A model generated the notes under the pieces. It searched no databases, had not been told where the DNA came from, and saw nothing but the letters and a program-made list of their open reading frames with translations. From positions 1 through 5,490 of the forward strand of contig VBDA01000311.1 in assembly GCA_005883655.1 (NCBI GenBank): DNA of 5,490 nt. The letters are read 5' to 3'. The DNA comes from Betaproteobacteria bacterium. GTDB taxonomy: Bacteria; Pseudomonadota; Gammaproteobacteria; Burkholderiales; Casimicrobiaceae. The position numbers and the translations under genes are program-made. Positions 1-5,395 of this stretch are shown here, one piece after another (position 1 is the stretch's first letter; the number at the start of each line of letters is the position of its first letter).

Positions 1-1274
1 TCATTTTGGTAGCTGAGCGGGAACGGAGTACTTTTTGACGAACGCCGCCGGGCCCCCGCTTTGACCCGACCTCGAATGCTTGAAGCGGGAGCGGGCGCCC
101 CGCCCGTTTTATGGAACCTGTCGCCCGATTCAGCAGTCCTTGGCAAGCGGGATTCGGCATTCGCCGGCAACGGGACCTTGTCGATGTCTTGCGGCCCCTC
201 TTTCACGGGCACACGCATTTTGGGCTTGTGACCGTCCGAATAGGCCTTTGCGAGGTCCAGAGTCTCGCGTACGCCAATGTCGGCGCCGTGTGCGGACAGG
301 AAGCGTCTGCCGGCGATCCGTCCTTCGGCCTGAAGCAGCTTCAGCCACGCGCGCGAGCGCTCGGACGGCGACCCTTGTGCGTGGAGCTCGTCGCGCGGCG
401 GTCCGATGCGGTGCATGCGAACCGCGAGCAGGTGCGACGTATCGGCGTTTCGCTCCGCAAGCGCGCGCATTGCGGTTATCGCCTGCATCTCGGCGACAAG
501 GCTCGAATTGAATATGATCTCGCCGACCCGGCGCCGTATCCCCAGCCCATCCGTCGGTACCTCGGCAAACTCGGGCGCAAGCTGGACGACAATCAGATCG
601 TCGGCGAGCCCGCTATGGATCATCGGCCACAGCGTCGGGTTGCCGCAGTAGCCTCCGTCCCAGTATTGCTCTCCGTCGAGCTCGACTGCCTGGAACAACT
701 CGGGCACGCACGCCGATGCGAGCAGTGCGTCGATCGACATCGCATCATTGGCGATAACGCGCGGCAGCCCGGTCTTGACATTGGTCACGGTCACGAACAG
801 CGCCGGTGAAGCCTTGCTGCGGATCGCGTCGATATCGACGTGAGCCTCGATTGCATCGCGCAGCGGGTTGATGCCCAGCGGATTGGAGTTATAAGGCGTC
901 ATCGCGCCGCTCGACAGCAGCCAGGCGCCGAATGACTGACGCAAGCTGCGCTCAGCGGGTCCCCAGATCTTGCGCGCAAGATCGGCCAGCGCTGGATCGG
1001 CAACCCGCAACCAGAACGCACGCAACGATTTTCTTGCCTGCGCCGCGGAGCCCTTGGCCAACGCGCTGGCCACGATCGCGGCATTGATCGCGCCGGCGCT
1101 GGTGCCGCTGAACTGCGCGATGGAAATGGTGCGGCTGGCAAGCAGCACGTCGAGCACGCCCCAGGTGTACGCGCCCCACGAGCCTCCGCCTTGGAGGGCG
1201 AGCCCGATTGGCTTCCTTACCTTTCGCGGCGTGGCGGCCGGTCGAACATTAATCTCGGCAAGGTTTTTTTTCAT
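1..1274 (-). CDS. Patatin-like phospholipase, 3' end beyond the window
   Basis: A patatin-family serine acyl hydrolase, expected to cleave acyl esters of phospholipids or other lipids with a Ser-Asp dyad. Seen directly: an N-terminal glycine-rich oxyanion motif LQGGGSWGAYTWG (residues about 27-39), the nucleophile elbow GTSAG with Ser59, and the DGG motif with Asp206 in YWDGGYCGNP. These have the family order and spacing. The ATG at 1274 gives MKKNLAEI and puts the first beta strand about 23 residues in, as is usual. No strong Shine-Dalgarno precedes it, and the frame stays open upstream to a TAA near 1374-1376, so an earlier GTG (1328) is possible but less likely. No signal peptide is evident, suggesting a cytoplasmic or effector-type enzyme. 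The recognisable domain ends near residue 345. About 80 further residues, rich in Pro, Arg and Ser, run to the left edge without a stop. The family call is firm; substrate and C-terminus are unknown. Confidence 0.9.
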   Translation of the reverse strand, partial: MKKNLAEINVRPAATPRKVRKPIGLALQGGGSWGAYTWGVLDVLLASRTISIAQFSGTSAGAINAAIVASALAKGSAAQARKSLRAFWLRVADPALADLARKIWGPAERSLRQSFGAWLLSSGAMTPYNSNPLGINPLRDAIEAHVDIDAIRSKASPALFVTVTNVKTGLPRVIANDAMSIDALLASACVPELFQAVELDGEQYWDGGYCGNPTLWPMIHSGLADDLIVVQLAPEFAEVPTDGLGIRRRVGEIIFNSSLVAEMQAITAMRALAERNADTSHLLAVRMHRIGPPRDELHAQGSPSERSRAWLKLLQAEGRIAGRRFLSAHGADIGVRETLDLAKAYSDGHKPKMRVPVKEGPQDIDKVPLPANAESRLPRTAESGDRFHKTGGAPAPASSIRGRVKAGARRRSSKSTPFPLSYQN

Positions 1275-1282
1275 AGTTTGCG

Positions 1283-1351
1283 GTCGACCAAAGCTCGTGG
1301 CCCGTCGACAATGCGTGATCCGTGTCACATCGGCGGATAGCTGATGTCGAC
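1283..1351. promoter_or_regulatory. Three GTCGAC palindromes spaced 21 and 42 bp
   Basis: GTCGAC occurs at 1283-1288, 1304-1309 and 1346-1351. The start-to-start distances are 21 and 42 bp, that is two and four helical turns, so all three sites would face the same side of the DNA. They lie 8 to 72 bp upstream of the patatin start codon. I saw only one other copy in the window, at 4802. This arrangement suits cooperative binding of a dimeric regulator, but that is inference; no known operator was matched. Confidence 0.3.
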
Positions 1352-1376
1352 ACCCAACATTACCAGCTTCAGGTTA

Positions 1377-1442
1377 CATTGCTGCGTTGCATCAATTACA
1401 ACCGTAACGGGGCTTGGAGGCTGCATTGTTGCATTGCATCAA
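1377..1442. repeat. Imperfect direct repeat pair, 19 bp units
   Basis: CATTGCTGCGTTGCATCAA (1377-1395) and CATTGTTGCATTGCATCAA (1424-1442) match at 17 of 19 positions and are 47 bp apart start to start. They lie in the non-coding stretch upstream of the patatin gene. Function is unknown: a protein-binding pair or a small local duplication are both possible. Confidence 0.45.
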
Positions 1443-1606
1443 ACCACAATGGGCAATCGCCTCGCGGAAGTCCAATCGAAAATCGCAATGGGCATCATCG
1501 ACTTTGTTGATGACCCTCTAAGCACTTGGGATGTCGTGGAAATGAGGCTTTTCTGACTTCACTGGCGCTTCTGGGATGGTACCCGCCGTCAGGAATGGTG
1601 CGAAAA

Positions 1607-1630
1607 CACCGTTGCTGCATCGCGACGGTG
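1607..1630 (-). terminator. Stem-loop followed by a short T run on the minus strand
   Basis: CACCGTTGC (1607-1615) can pair with GCGACGGTG (1622-1630) around the 6-nt loop TGCATC. The stem is nine pairs including one G-T. Read on the minus strand, the hairpin is followed directly by TTTT (1603-1606), the layout of a weak intrinsic terminator. No clear minus-strand gene ends just before it (fadH ends 500 bp away at 2133), so it could stop read-through from fadH towards the patatin gene, or be an operator-like palindrome. Confidence 0.3.
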
Positions 1631-1711
1631 CGAGTCGATGACCTTCCCGTCCGATCCCAAATTGTTAACTCCTTGTTGCAACTCATGGTCTGTGGTGCTT
1701 CCCTCGCTGGC

Positions 1712-2104
1712 ATGCCGCTTGCGGGATGCAGAGGCGTCGATGTCGCCGGGAGGCGTCGCATACGCGTCCATAAAATCGAGAGCTCCGCGAATATCACCGG
1801 AGCATCGTCGCTGTTTGCCTCGCTCAAGTGGGGCCATCGCGGCCGACGGCACGTCGCGCTTCAAAAGAACACATCCGAAGGAATACGGCAGCAGACGCGC
1901 GATCCTGGCGAGAGGATTGTCGCGACCGAGGACGCACCGGCCGGCGAGGGCAAGCGATATTGGCTCTGGCTGGACAACGCCATCACGGGGTTGTGGGTCG
2001 CCCTCTTACTGGCGATCATCGCTTACGCTTTGGTCGGCGGAGAAGCGGTGTTGGCACAGCTCGACGGGCTCGATCTCGTCGCCACCTATTCCCTGTCGCC
2101 TTGA
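1712..2104 (+). CDS. Hypothetical single-pass membrane protein, start uncertain
   Basis: I do not recognise a family. The last ~65 codons look truly coding, with mostly G or C at third positions. They encode an acidic/basic lead, an aromatic stretch (KRYWLWLDNAITG), one hydrophobic membrane segment (GLWVALLLAIIAYALVGG, about residues 93-110 from this start) and a short tail ending in TGA at 2102-2104. The start is unresolved. The nearest in-frame ATG codons are at 1712 and 1685, neither with a convincing ribosome site, and their products begin with sequence that looks non-coding and Arg-rich. No ATG, GTG or TTG lies between 1715 and the aromatic stretch. A rare start (CTG at 1811 or ATT at 1916), an upstream frameshift, or a 5'-truncated remnant would all explain this. 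It converges on fadH, 28 bp away. The membrane-anchored C-terminus is fairly likely; the stated start is little more than a placeholder. Confidence 0.35.
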   Translation: MPLAGCRGVDVAGRRRIRVHKIESSANITGASSLFASLKWGHRGRRHVALQKNTSEGIRQQTRDPGERIVATEDAPAGEGKRYWLWLDNAITGLWVALLLAIIAYALVGGEAVLAQLDGLDLVATYSLSP

Positions 2105-2114
2105 CGCCATTTTC

Positions 2115-2132
2115 GCGCGAGCAAATTCGCGC
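2115..2132. terminator. Small stem-loop between convergent gene ends
   Basis: GCGCGA (2115-2120) pairs perfectly with TCGCGC (2127-2132) around loop GCAAAT. It sits directly after the fadH stop codon (2133-2135) and 11 bp after the stop of the plus-strand frame. There is no T run on either side, so it is at best a weak bidirectional terminator or mRNA 3'-end stabiliser. Confidence 0.25.
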
Positions 2133-3386
2133 CTACAACGCCAACGCGACCCTTGTCCCCTGATCGATCGCCCGCTTGGCGTCGAGCTCGAGCGCAACAT
2201 CGGCGCCACCGATCAGCCGTGGCTTGATTCCCGCCGCTTCGAGGCTCGCAACCAGTTCGCGGCGCGGCTCCTGCCCGGCGCAAATCACGATCGTATCGAC
2301 CTCGAGCAATTGCGGCTTGCCGTCGATCCTGATGTGCAATCCCGCGTCGTCGATGCGGTCGTACTCGACGCCGGCCAACATCGCGACGCCGCGGCGCTTG
2401 AGCAATGTGCGGCGTATCCAGCCCGTCGTTTTGGCCAAGCCCGCGCCGACCTTCTCGGTCTTGCGCTGCAGCAGCCACAGCTGCCGCGGCGGCGGATTTT
2501 CGTGCGCGGCCTTTACGCCTCCGCGATGCGCGAGGTCGGCGTCGATGCCCCATTCGGCGCAGAAGGCGGCGATAGCCGGGTCGTCACGGCGTCCGTCGCT
2601 CGCGTGACCGTCTGCAGGATGATCTTCGGTGAGCAGCTCCGCGACGTCGAAACCGATGCCGCCGGCGCCGACGATTGCCACCCGCCTGCCTGCGCGCTTG
2701 CGTCCTTCGACAATTTCGACATAGCTCGCGACCTTGGCGTGATCGATGCCGGGAATCGCCGGTTTGCGAGGCACGATGCCGGTGGCGAGAATGACGTCGT
2801 CGAACGCGCCTAGATCCTCCGCGCCCACGCGTCGATTCAATTTCACTCCGGCGCCGAGCTGCTCGAGCCGCGTACGAAAATAACGCAAGGTCTCGGCGAA
2901 CTCCTCCTTGCCGGGTATGCGCCGCGCGAGATTGAACTGTCCACCGATCTCGGCTGCAGCATCGAACAGTGTCACGTCTTGACCGCGCTCGGCTGCGGTC
3001 ACGGCGCACGCCATTCCCGCGGGGCCGGCGCCGACCACCGCGTCTCTTCTCCGCCGCGTTGCCGCGGTCATCGTGAGCTCGGTTTCGCGGCACGCGAAGG
3101 GGTTGACCAGGCAGGTCGCGGTCTCGCGCTCGAAGATCTGATCGAGGCAGGCCTGGTTGCAGCCGATGCAGGTGTTGATTTCCGCAGCGCGATTCTGCGC
3201 CGCCTTGTTCACGAACTCCGGGTCGGCGAGGAAGGGCCGCGCCATCGACACCATGTCGGCGTCGCCGCGCGCGATCAGCGTCTCGGCTGTCGCCGGATCG
3301 TTGATGCGGTTGGTGGTGATCAGCGGGATCGCCACGTTGCTTTTCATCCGCCGCGTCACCCACGCGAACGCGGCGCGCGGGACCAT
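2133..3386 (-). CDS. fadH: FadH C-terminal fragment: Fe-S, FAD and NADPH domains
   Basis: This is the 3' part of the split fadH, listed from its first ATG (417 residues). The true frame extends upstream to the break at 3473 and includes the catalytic His in GIGWHEARIPT (His258 of the repaired protein). It begins with the end of the barrel (TTNRINDP, GDADMVSMARPFLAD). Next comes the 4Fe-4S motif NTCIGCNQAC plus TCLVNPFAC, with cysteines 340, 343, 347 and 359 in repaired numbering. The FAD fold GAGPAG (386-391), IGGQFNLARRIPGKEEF, the NADPH fold GAGGIG (506-511) and the closing VICAGQEP and GGADVALELDAKRAIDQGTR follow. The ATG at 3386 has no good ribosome site, so independent translation is doubtful. 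The conserved C-terminus ends with a TAG at 2133-2135. Confidence 0.8.
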   Translation of the reverse strand: MVPRAAFAWVTRRMKSNVAIPLITTNRINDPATAETLIARGDADMVSMARPFLADPEFVNKAAQNRAAEINTCIGCNQACLDQIFERETATCLVNPFACRETELTMTAATRRRRDAVVGAGPAGMACAVTAAERGQDVTLFDAAAEIGGQFNLARRIPGKEEFAETLRYFRTRLEQLGAGVKLNRRVGAEDLGAFDDVILATGIVPRKPAIPGIDHAKVASYVEIVEGRKRAGRRVAIVGAGGIGFDVAELLTEDHPADGHASDGRRDDPAIAAFCAEWGIDADLAHRGGVKAAHENPPPRQLWLLQRKTEKVGAGLAKTTGWIRRTLLKRRGVAMLAGVEYDRIDDAGLHIRIDGKPQLLEVDTIVICAGQEPRRELVASLEAAGIKPRLIGGADVALELDAKRAIDQGTRVALAL

Positions 3387-3411
3387 GGTGGCGATGGTCG
3401 GGATCCGTGCT

Positions 3412-4185
3412 TCATGCCAGCCGATGCCGGTGTTGATGATCGTCGCGCCCGCGGCTTCGATCGCCTGCGCAAGCGACGACTTCGTCCCAGGTGCTGCCGC
3501 CTTCGACCAGATCGAGCATCGACAGCCGGTAGATGATGATGAAGTTGGGGCCCACCGCTTCGCGTGTTCGGCGCACGATGGCGACCGGAAACCGAATGCG
3601 ATTCAGGAACGAGCCGCCCCACTCGTCGTCGCGATGATTGGTCTGCGGCGCGATGAACTGGTTGATGAGGTAACCTTCGGAGCCCATGATCTCGACCCCG
3701 TCGTAGCCCGCCCGTTGCGCGAGCTCCGCAGAGCGGGCGTACGCAGCGATCGTCCTGCGCACGCCCCACCGGGTGAGCGCGCGCGGACGAAAAGGCGTGA
3801 TCGGCGATTTGAGCGACGACGGCGCGACCGAGAGCGGGTGATACGCGTAGCGACCGGCATGCAGGATCTGCATCGCGATTTTGCCGCCAGCCGCGTGAAC
3901 TGCGTCGGTAACGATGCGGTGCCTGGCCACCTGCCACGGAAAGGATAGCTGTGAGGCCCGCGGCTCGACCCGGCCGGCGAAGTTGGGCGCGATGCCGCCG
4001 GTCACGATCAGGCCGACGCCGCCCTTCGCCCGAGCCGCATAGTACGCCGCGAGCTTATTGAATCCATCCGGCGCTTCCTCCAGACCCGTATGCATCGAGC
4101 CCATGAGGACGCGGTTCTTGAGCGTCGTAAAACCGAGCGGCAGCGGTGCGAGGAGGTGCGGGTATTGGTTTATGGGTCCGCTCAT
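3412..4185 (-). CDS. fadH: FadH N-terminal fragment: FMN-binding OYE-type barrel
   Basis: This is the 5' part of the split fadH, 257 codons before the out-of-frame stop. Residues 1-237 match the Old Yellow Enzyme-like TIM barrel that binds FMN and the dienoyl-CoA: APLPLGFTTLKNRVLMGSMH near the N-terminus, GGKIAMQILHAGRY (about 100-113), GSEGYLINQF with catalytic Tyr172, and FIIIYRLSMLDLVE (about 215-228). The last 20 residues (ACAGDRSRG onward) are out of frame and bear no resemblance to the family. The ATG at 4185 is chosen because AAGGTGG (4192-4198) sits 6 nt before it and the protein then begins as E. coli FadH does. An ATG at 4239 would add 18 residues unlike the family. Alone, this fragment lacks the catalytic His, the iron-sulfur cluster and the NADPH side, so it should be inactive. 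Confidence 0.8.
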   Translation of the reverse strand: MSGPINQYPHLLAPLPLGFTTLKNRVLMGSMHTGLEEAPDGFNKLAAYYAARAKGGVGLIVTGGIAPNFAGRVEPRASQLSFPWQVARHRIVTDAVHAAGGKIAMQILHAGRYAYHPLSVAPSSLKSPITPFRPRALTRWGVRRTIAAYARSAELAQRAGYDGVEIMGSEGYLINQFIAPQTNHRDDEWGGSFLNRIRFPVAIVRRTREAVGPNFIIIYRLSMLDLVEGGSTWDEVVACAGDRSRGRDDHQHRHRLA

Positions 4186-4191
4186 GGCGGG

Positions 4192-4198
4192 CCACCTT
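4192..4198 (-). promoter_or_regulatory. Ribosome binding site of fadH
   Basis: On the minus strand AAGGTGG lies 6 nt before the ATG at 4185. It decides between this start and the upstream in-frame ATG at 4239. Confidence 0.65.
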
Positions 4199-4231
4199 TT
4201 TAAGCACCGAAGCCAGGGAGGGTAAACCATA

Positions 4232-4255
4232 GCGCGCACGCGATCCAGCGCGCAC
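4232..4255. promoter_or_regulatory. Direct repeat GCGCGCAC upstream of fadH
   Basis: GCGCGCAC occurs at 4232-4239 and 4248-4255, 16 bp apart start to start, in the 120-bp gap between the cupredoxin and fadH genes. The palindromic cores can also pair as a stem. It lies 47-70 bp upstream of the fadH start, where an operator or promoter would be expected. No known fatty-acid regulator site is recognised. Confidence 0.3.
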
Positions 4256-4305
4256 CTTCCCGATTCCGTGCAAGGAAACCCGATACTACGAAAACTCGCC
4301 CAAGC

Positions 4306-4662
4306 TTACTCGACCTTCAGCGTTGCGCTCATCGTCGGATGGAAAATGCAGACGTAGGTAAACTCGCCCTTTTTCGCGGCGGTGTATTTCCAGGACTTGC
4401 CTGGTGCGATTTCGCGGGAATCGAAGCCACCGGCGGCGGACGTCACCGTGTGCGGAAACGGATCCTTGTTCACCCAGGTGACCGAGTCGCCGGCCTTGAC
4501 GGTCAGCATCGCGGGCTGAAACGTGGTGCCATCGATCGCGACTGTCAGGGTCGCGGCCTTGGGCGCATCGGCCGCCGCGGCCGGGCCCATGCTCCAGCAG
4601 AGCAGGGTCAGTCCCGCGGCGAAAACTGCAGCGGTGCGATACGAGCTCGCATTCACCGGCAT
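4306..4662 (-). CDS. Exported cupredoxin, amicyanin-like blue copper protein
   Basis: A small type 1 copper protein that would carry single electrons or bind copper in the periplasm. The 118-residue product has a hydrophobic signal segment (about residues 10-25) ending in an Ala-rich cleavage region around residues 28-33. A beta-sandwich domain of typical length follows: FQPAMLTVKAGDSVTWVNKD, then PHTV, then GEFTYVCIFHPTM. The predicted copper ligands are His71, Cys105, His108 and Met111. The Cys-x2-His-x2-Met spacing is that of amicyanin, shorter than in plastocyanin. The ATG at 4662 is preferred over one at 4734 because it begins with the signal peptide and follows the upstream stop by 4 nt. 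The weak AAGAAG ribosome site lies inside the end of the upstream gene, suggesting translational coupling. Partner unknown; a methylamine dehydrogenase link cannot be claimed, since no such genes are here. Confidence 0.88.
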   Translation of the reverse strand: MPVNASSYRTAAVFAAGLTLLCWSMGPAAAADAPKAATLTVAIDGTTFQPAMLTVKAGDSVTWVNKDPFPHTVTSAAGGFDSREIAPGKSWKYTAAKKGEFTYVCIFHPTMSATLKVE

Positions 4663-4666
4663 GCGT

Positions 4667-5200
4667 TTACTTCTTGCCCATCGAGCCGCCCATCGATGAC
4701 TGGAGCATCTTGGCGTGCTCGAGATGCGCGACAAACGCCGGCCGCACCTTGACCAGCAGCGCCTTCAGCTCTTCGTTCTTGGCATTGGGGATCAGCGTCT
4801 TGTCGACGGCATCGAGCACCTGTTGATGATAGGTAACTTCGTGGTCGATGTAGGCCTTGTCGAACGCGGCACCCTTCAGCGTCTTCAGATGGGCGAGGTT
4901 CGACTCGCCACCGGACTTCAGGCTCTGGCTGGTCGGGTTGTCCTCCGGAGTGACCTTGAGCTTGGTCACGAGCTCGACCGCCGATTTATTCACGCCGGTG
5001 TGGTCGGTGATCATGCGCTCCGCGAATTTCTTGACTTCGGCGTTGGCCGAGGTCGATTGCGCTAGCTTGCCGGCGTCGATATCGACCTGATTGGCGGTGA
5101 CGACGATCGAGGCGATCTGCGCGTCGTTGACGCCTTGCGCGGACGCGCCTGCGACCGCGAATAGCAGCGTGCCGGCAATGACAATGGCTGGAACTTTCAT
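4667..5200 (-). CDS. DUF4142 family exported protein
   Basis: A 177-residue member of the DUF4142 family (often annotated as putative outer membrane or exported protein); its biochemical role is not established. The ATG at 5200 is fixed by a strong GAGGAG 7 nt upstream and by a clear signal peptide, MKVPAIVIAGTLLFAVAGASA, with cleavage likely after Ala21. The mature part is mostly helical, with the family's signature blocks: VKKFAERMITDHT (56-68), FDKAYIDHEVTYHQQVLDAV (113-132) and AHLEHAKMLQ (158-167). His67, His120, His125, His159 and His162 with nearby Asp/Glu resemble metal-binding four-helix bundles, but that is inference. The C-terminus is Gly/Met-rich (SSMGGSMGKK). The next gene, a cupredoxin, starts 4 nt after its stop, so the two are almost surely co-transcribed. 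An ATG at 5272 would add 24 residues ahead of the signal peptide and is rejected. Confidence 0.9.
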   Translation of the reverse strand: MKVPAIVIAGTLLFAVAGASAQGVNDAQIASIVVTANQVDIDAGKLAQSTSANAEVKKFAERMITDHTGVNKSAVELVTKLKVTPEDNPTSQSLKSGGESNLAHLKTLKGAAFDKAYIDHEVTYHQQVLDAVDKTLIPNAKNEELKALLVKVRPAFVAHLEHAKMLQSSMGGSMGKK

Positions 5201-5207
5201 TATGTGA

Positions 5208-5213
5208 CTCCTC
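5208..5213 (-). promoter_or_regulatory. Ribosome binding site of the DUF4142 gene
   Basis: GAGGAG on the minus strand, 7 nt before the ATG at 5200. It is the best Shine-Dalgarno in the window and selects this start over the ATG at 5272. Confidence 0.75.
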
Positions 5214-5227
5214 AGTGGTGGATCGAT

Positions 5228-5249
5228 GCTTTTTGCTTTGCAAAAAAGC
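5228..5249 (-). promoter_or_regulatory. A/T-rich stem-loop in the DUF4142 leader
   Basis: On the minus strand GCTTTTTTGC, AAA, GCAAAAAGC can form a stem of about nine pairs with one bulged T. It lies 15 nt upstream of the ribosome site, in the likely mRNA leader. It could tune mRNA stability or be an operator; no known element is matched. Confidence 0.3.
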
Positions 5250-5395
5250 CGGCGAGCGGCGAACGCTCTCATTCTGCCGTCAGCGGCGGGGGTCCCCTGC
5301 TATACGAAGACTCCGCACCAACGGATGAACATCAGATGCAACTTCGGGTCCCGGCGTTCCCGCGAGAACGGGTCGGGCCATTAGCATGGGATGGA

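Larger units (their letters stand above)
1275..1684. other. Upstream region of the patatin gene with low coding signal
   Basis: No gene can be supported here. The stretch is visibly richer in A and T than the flanking genes. Short open frames exist on both strands, but none shows the G/C-rich third positions of the real genes or a recognisable domain. It should hold the promoter of the minus-strand patatin gene. It contains three GTCGAC palindromes (1283, 1304, 1346), an imperfect 19-bp direct repeat (1377 and 1424), two short copies of CAATGGGCA (1447 and 1486), and a stem-loop at 1607-1630. No clear -35/-10 pair was found. It could be decayed coding sequence or true regulatory DNA. Confidence 0.6.
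2133..4185 (-). pseudogene. fadH: NADPH-dependent 2,4-dienoyl-CoA reductase, frameshifted
   Basis: FadH reduces 2,4-dienoyl-CoA to an enoyl-CoA with NADPH, through FAD, a 4Fe-4S cluster and FMN, allowing beta-oxidation of polyunsaturated fatty acids in the cytoplasm. The locus follows the E. coli protein closely from end to end but is split into two frames. The first frame reads STWDEVV (codon 237, ending at 3475); the second resumes at 3473 with LAQAIEAAGATIINTGIGWHE. Adding two bases, most simply turning GTCGCTTGC into GTCGCGCTTGC, restores VVALAQAIEAAG and a 684-residue product (E. coli 672). With that repair the key residues keep a constant +6 offset from E. coli: Tyr172 (Tyr166), His258 (His252) and cluster Cys340, 343, 347, 359. 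No other break or lost key residue was seen. The conserved remainder points to a very recent lesion or a sequencing error. It lies 120 bp downstream of the cupredoxin gene on the same strand. Confidence 0.88.

Noticed and set aside
111..809. Long plus-strand open frame (232 codons) opposite the patatin gene
   Set aside because: It is antisense to a frame with GTSAG, DGG and oxyanion motifs, its protein is Arg/Gln-rich with no domain, and such frames are common opposite GC-rich genes.
1494..1515. TCATCGAC/GTTGATGA hairpin
   Set aside because: It is short, has a mismatch or wobble and no T run, and nothing nearby gives it a role; likely chance.
1344..1556. Small plus-strand open frame (70 codons) over the repeat pair
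   Set aside because: Third positions lack the local G/C bias and no ribosome site or domain is seen; the internal similarity of its product only reflects the DNA repeat.
1589..1864. Minus-strand open frames in the intergenic stretch (91 and 110 codons)
   Set aside because: The two overlap each other in different frames and show neither codon bias nor a recognisable family.
1638..2813. Plus-strand open frame of 391 codons crossing the 3' half of fadH
   Set aside because: It runs antisense through the conserved NADPH/FAD domains of fadH, and its Arg-rich product has no recognisable domain.
2584..3363. Minus-strand open frame of 259 codons overlapping the fadH C-terminal part
   Set aside because: It is an alternative frame of fadH itself, very rich in Arg, while the competing frame carries the conserved FadH sequence.
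4186..4239. Upstream ATG at 4239 as the fadH start
   Set aside because: The 18 extra residues do not resemble FadH N-termini, and the ATG at 4185 has a well-placed ribosome site.
5355..5370. CGTTC...GAACG hairpin after the gene tail as a terminator
   Set aside because: The stem has only five pairs and no T run follows on the minus strand.
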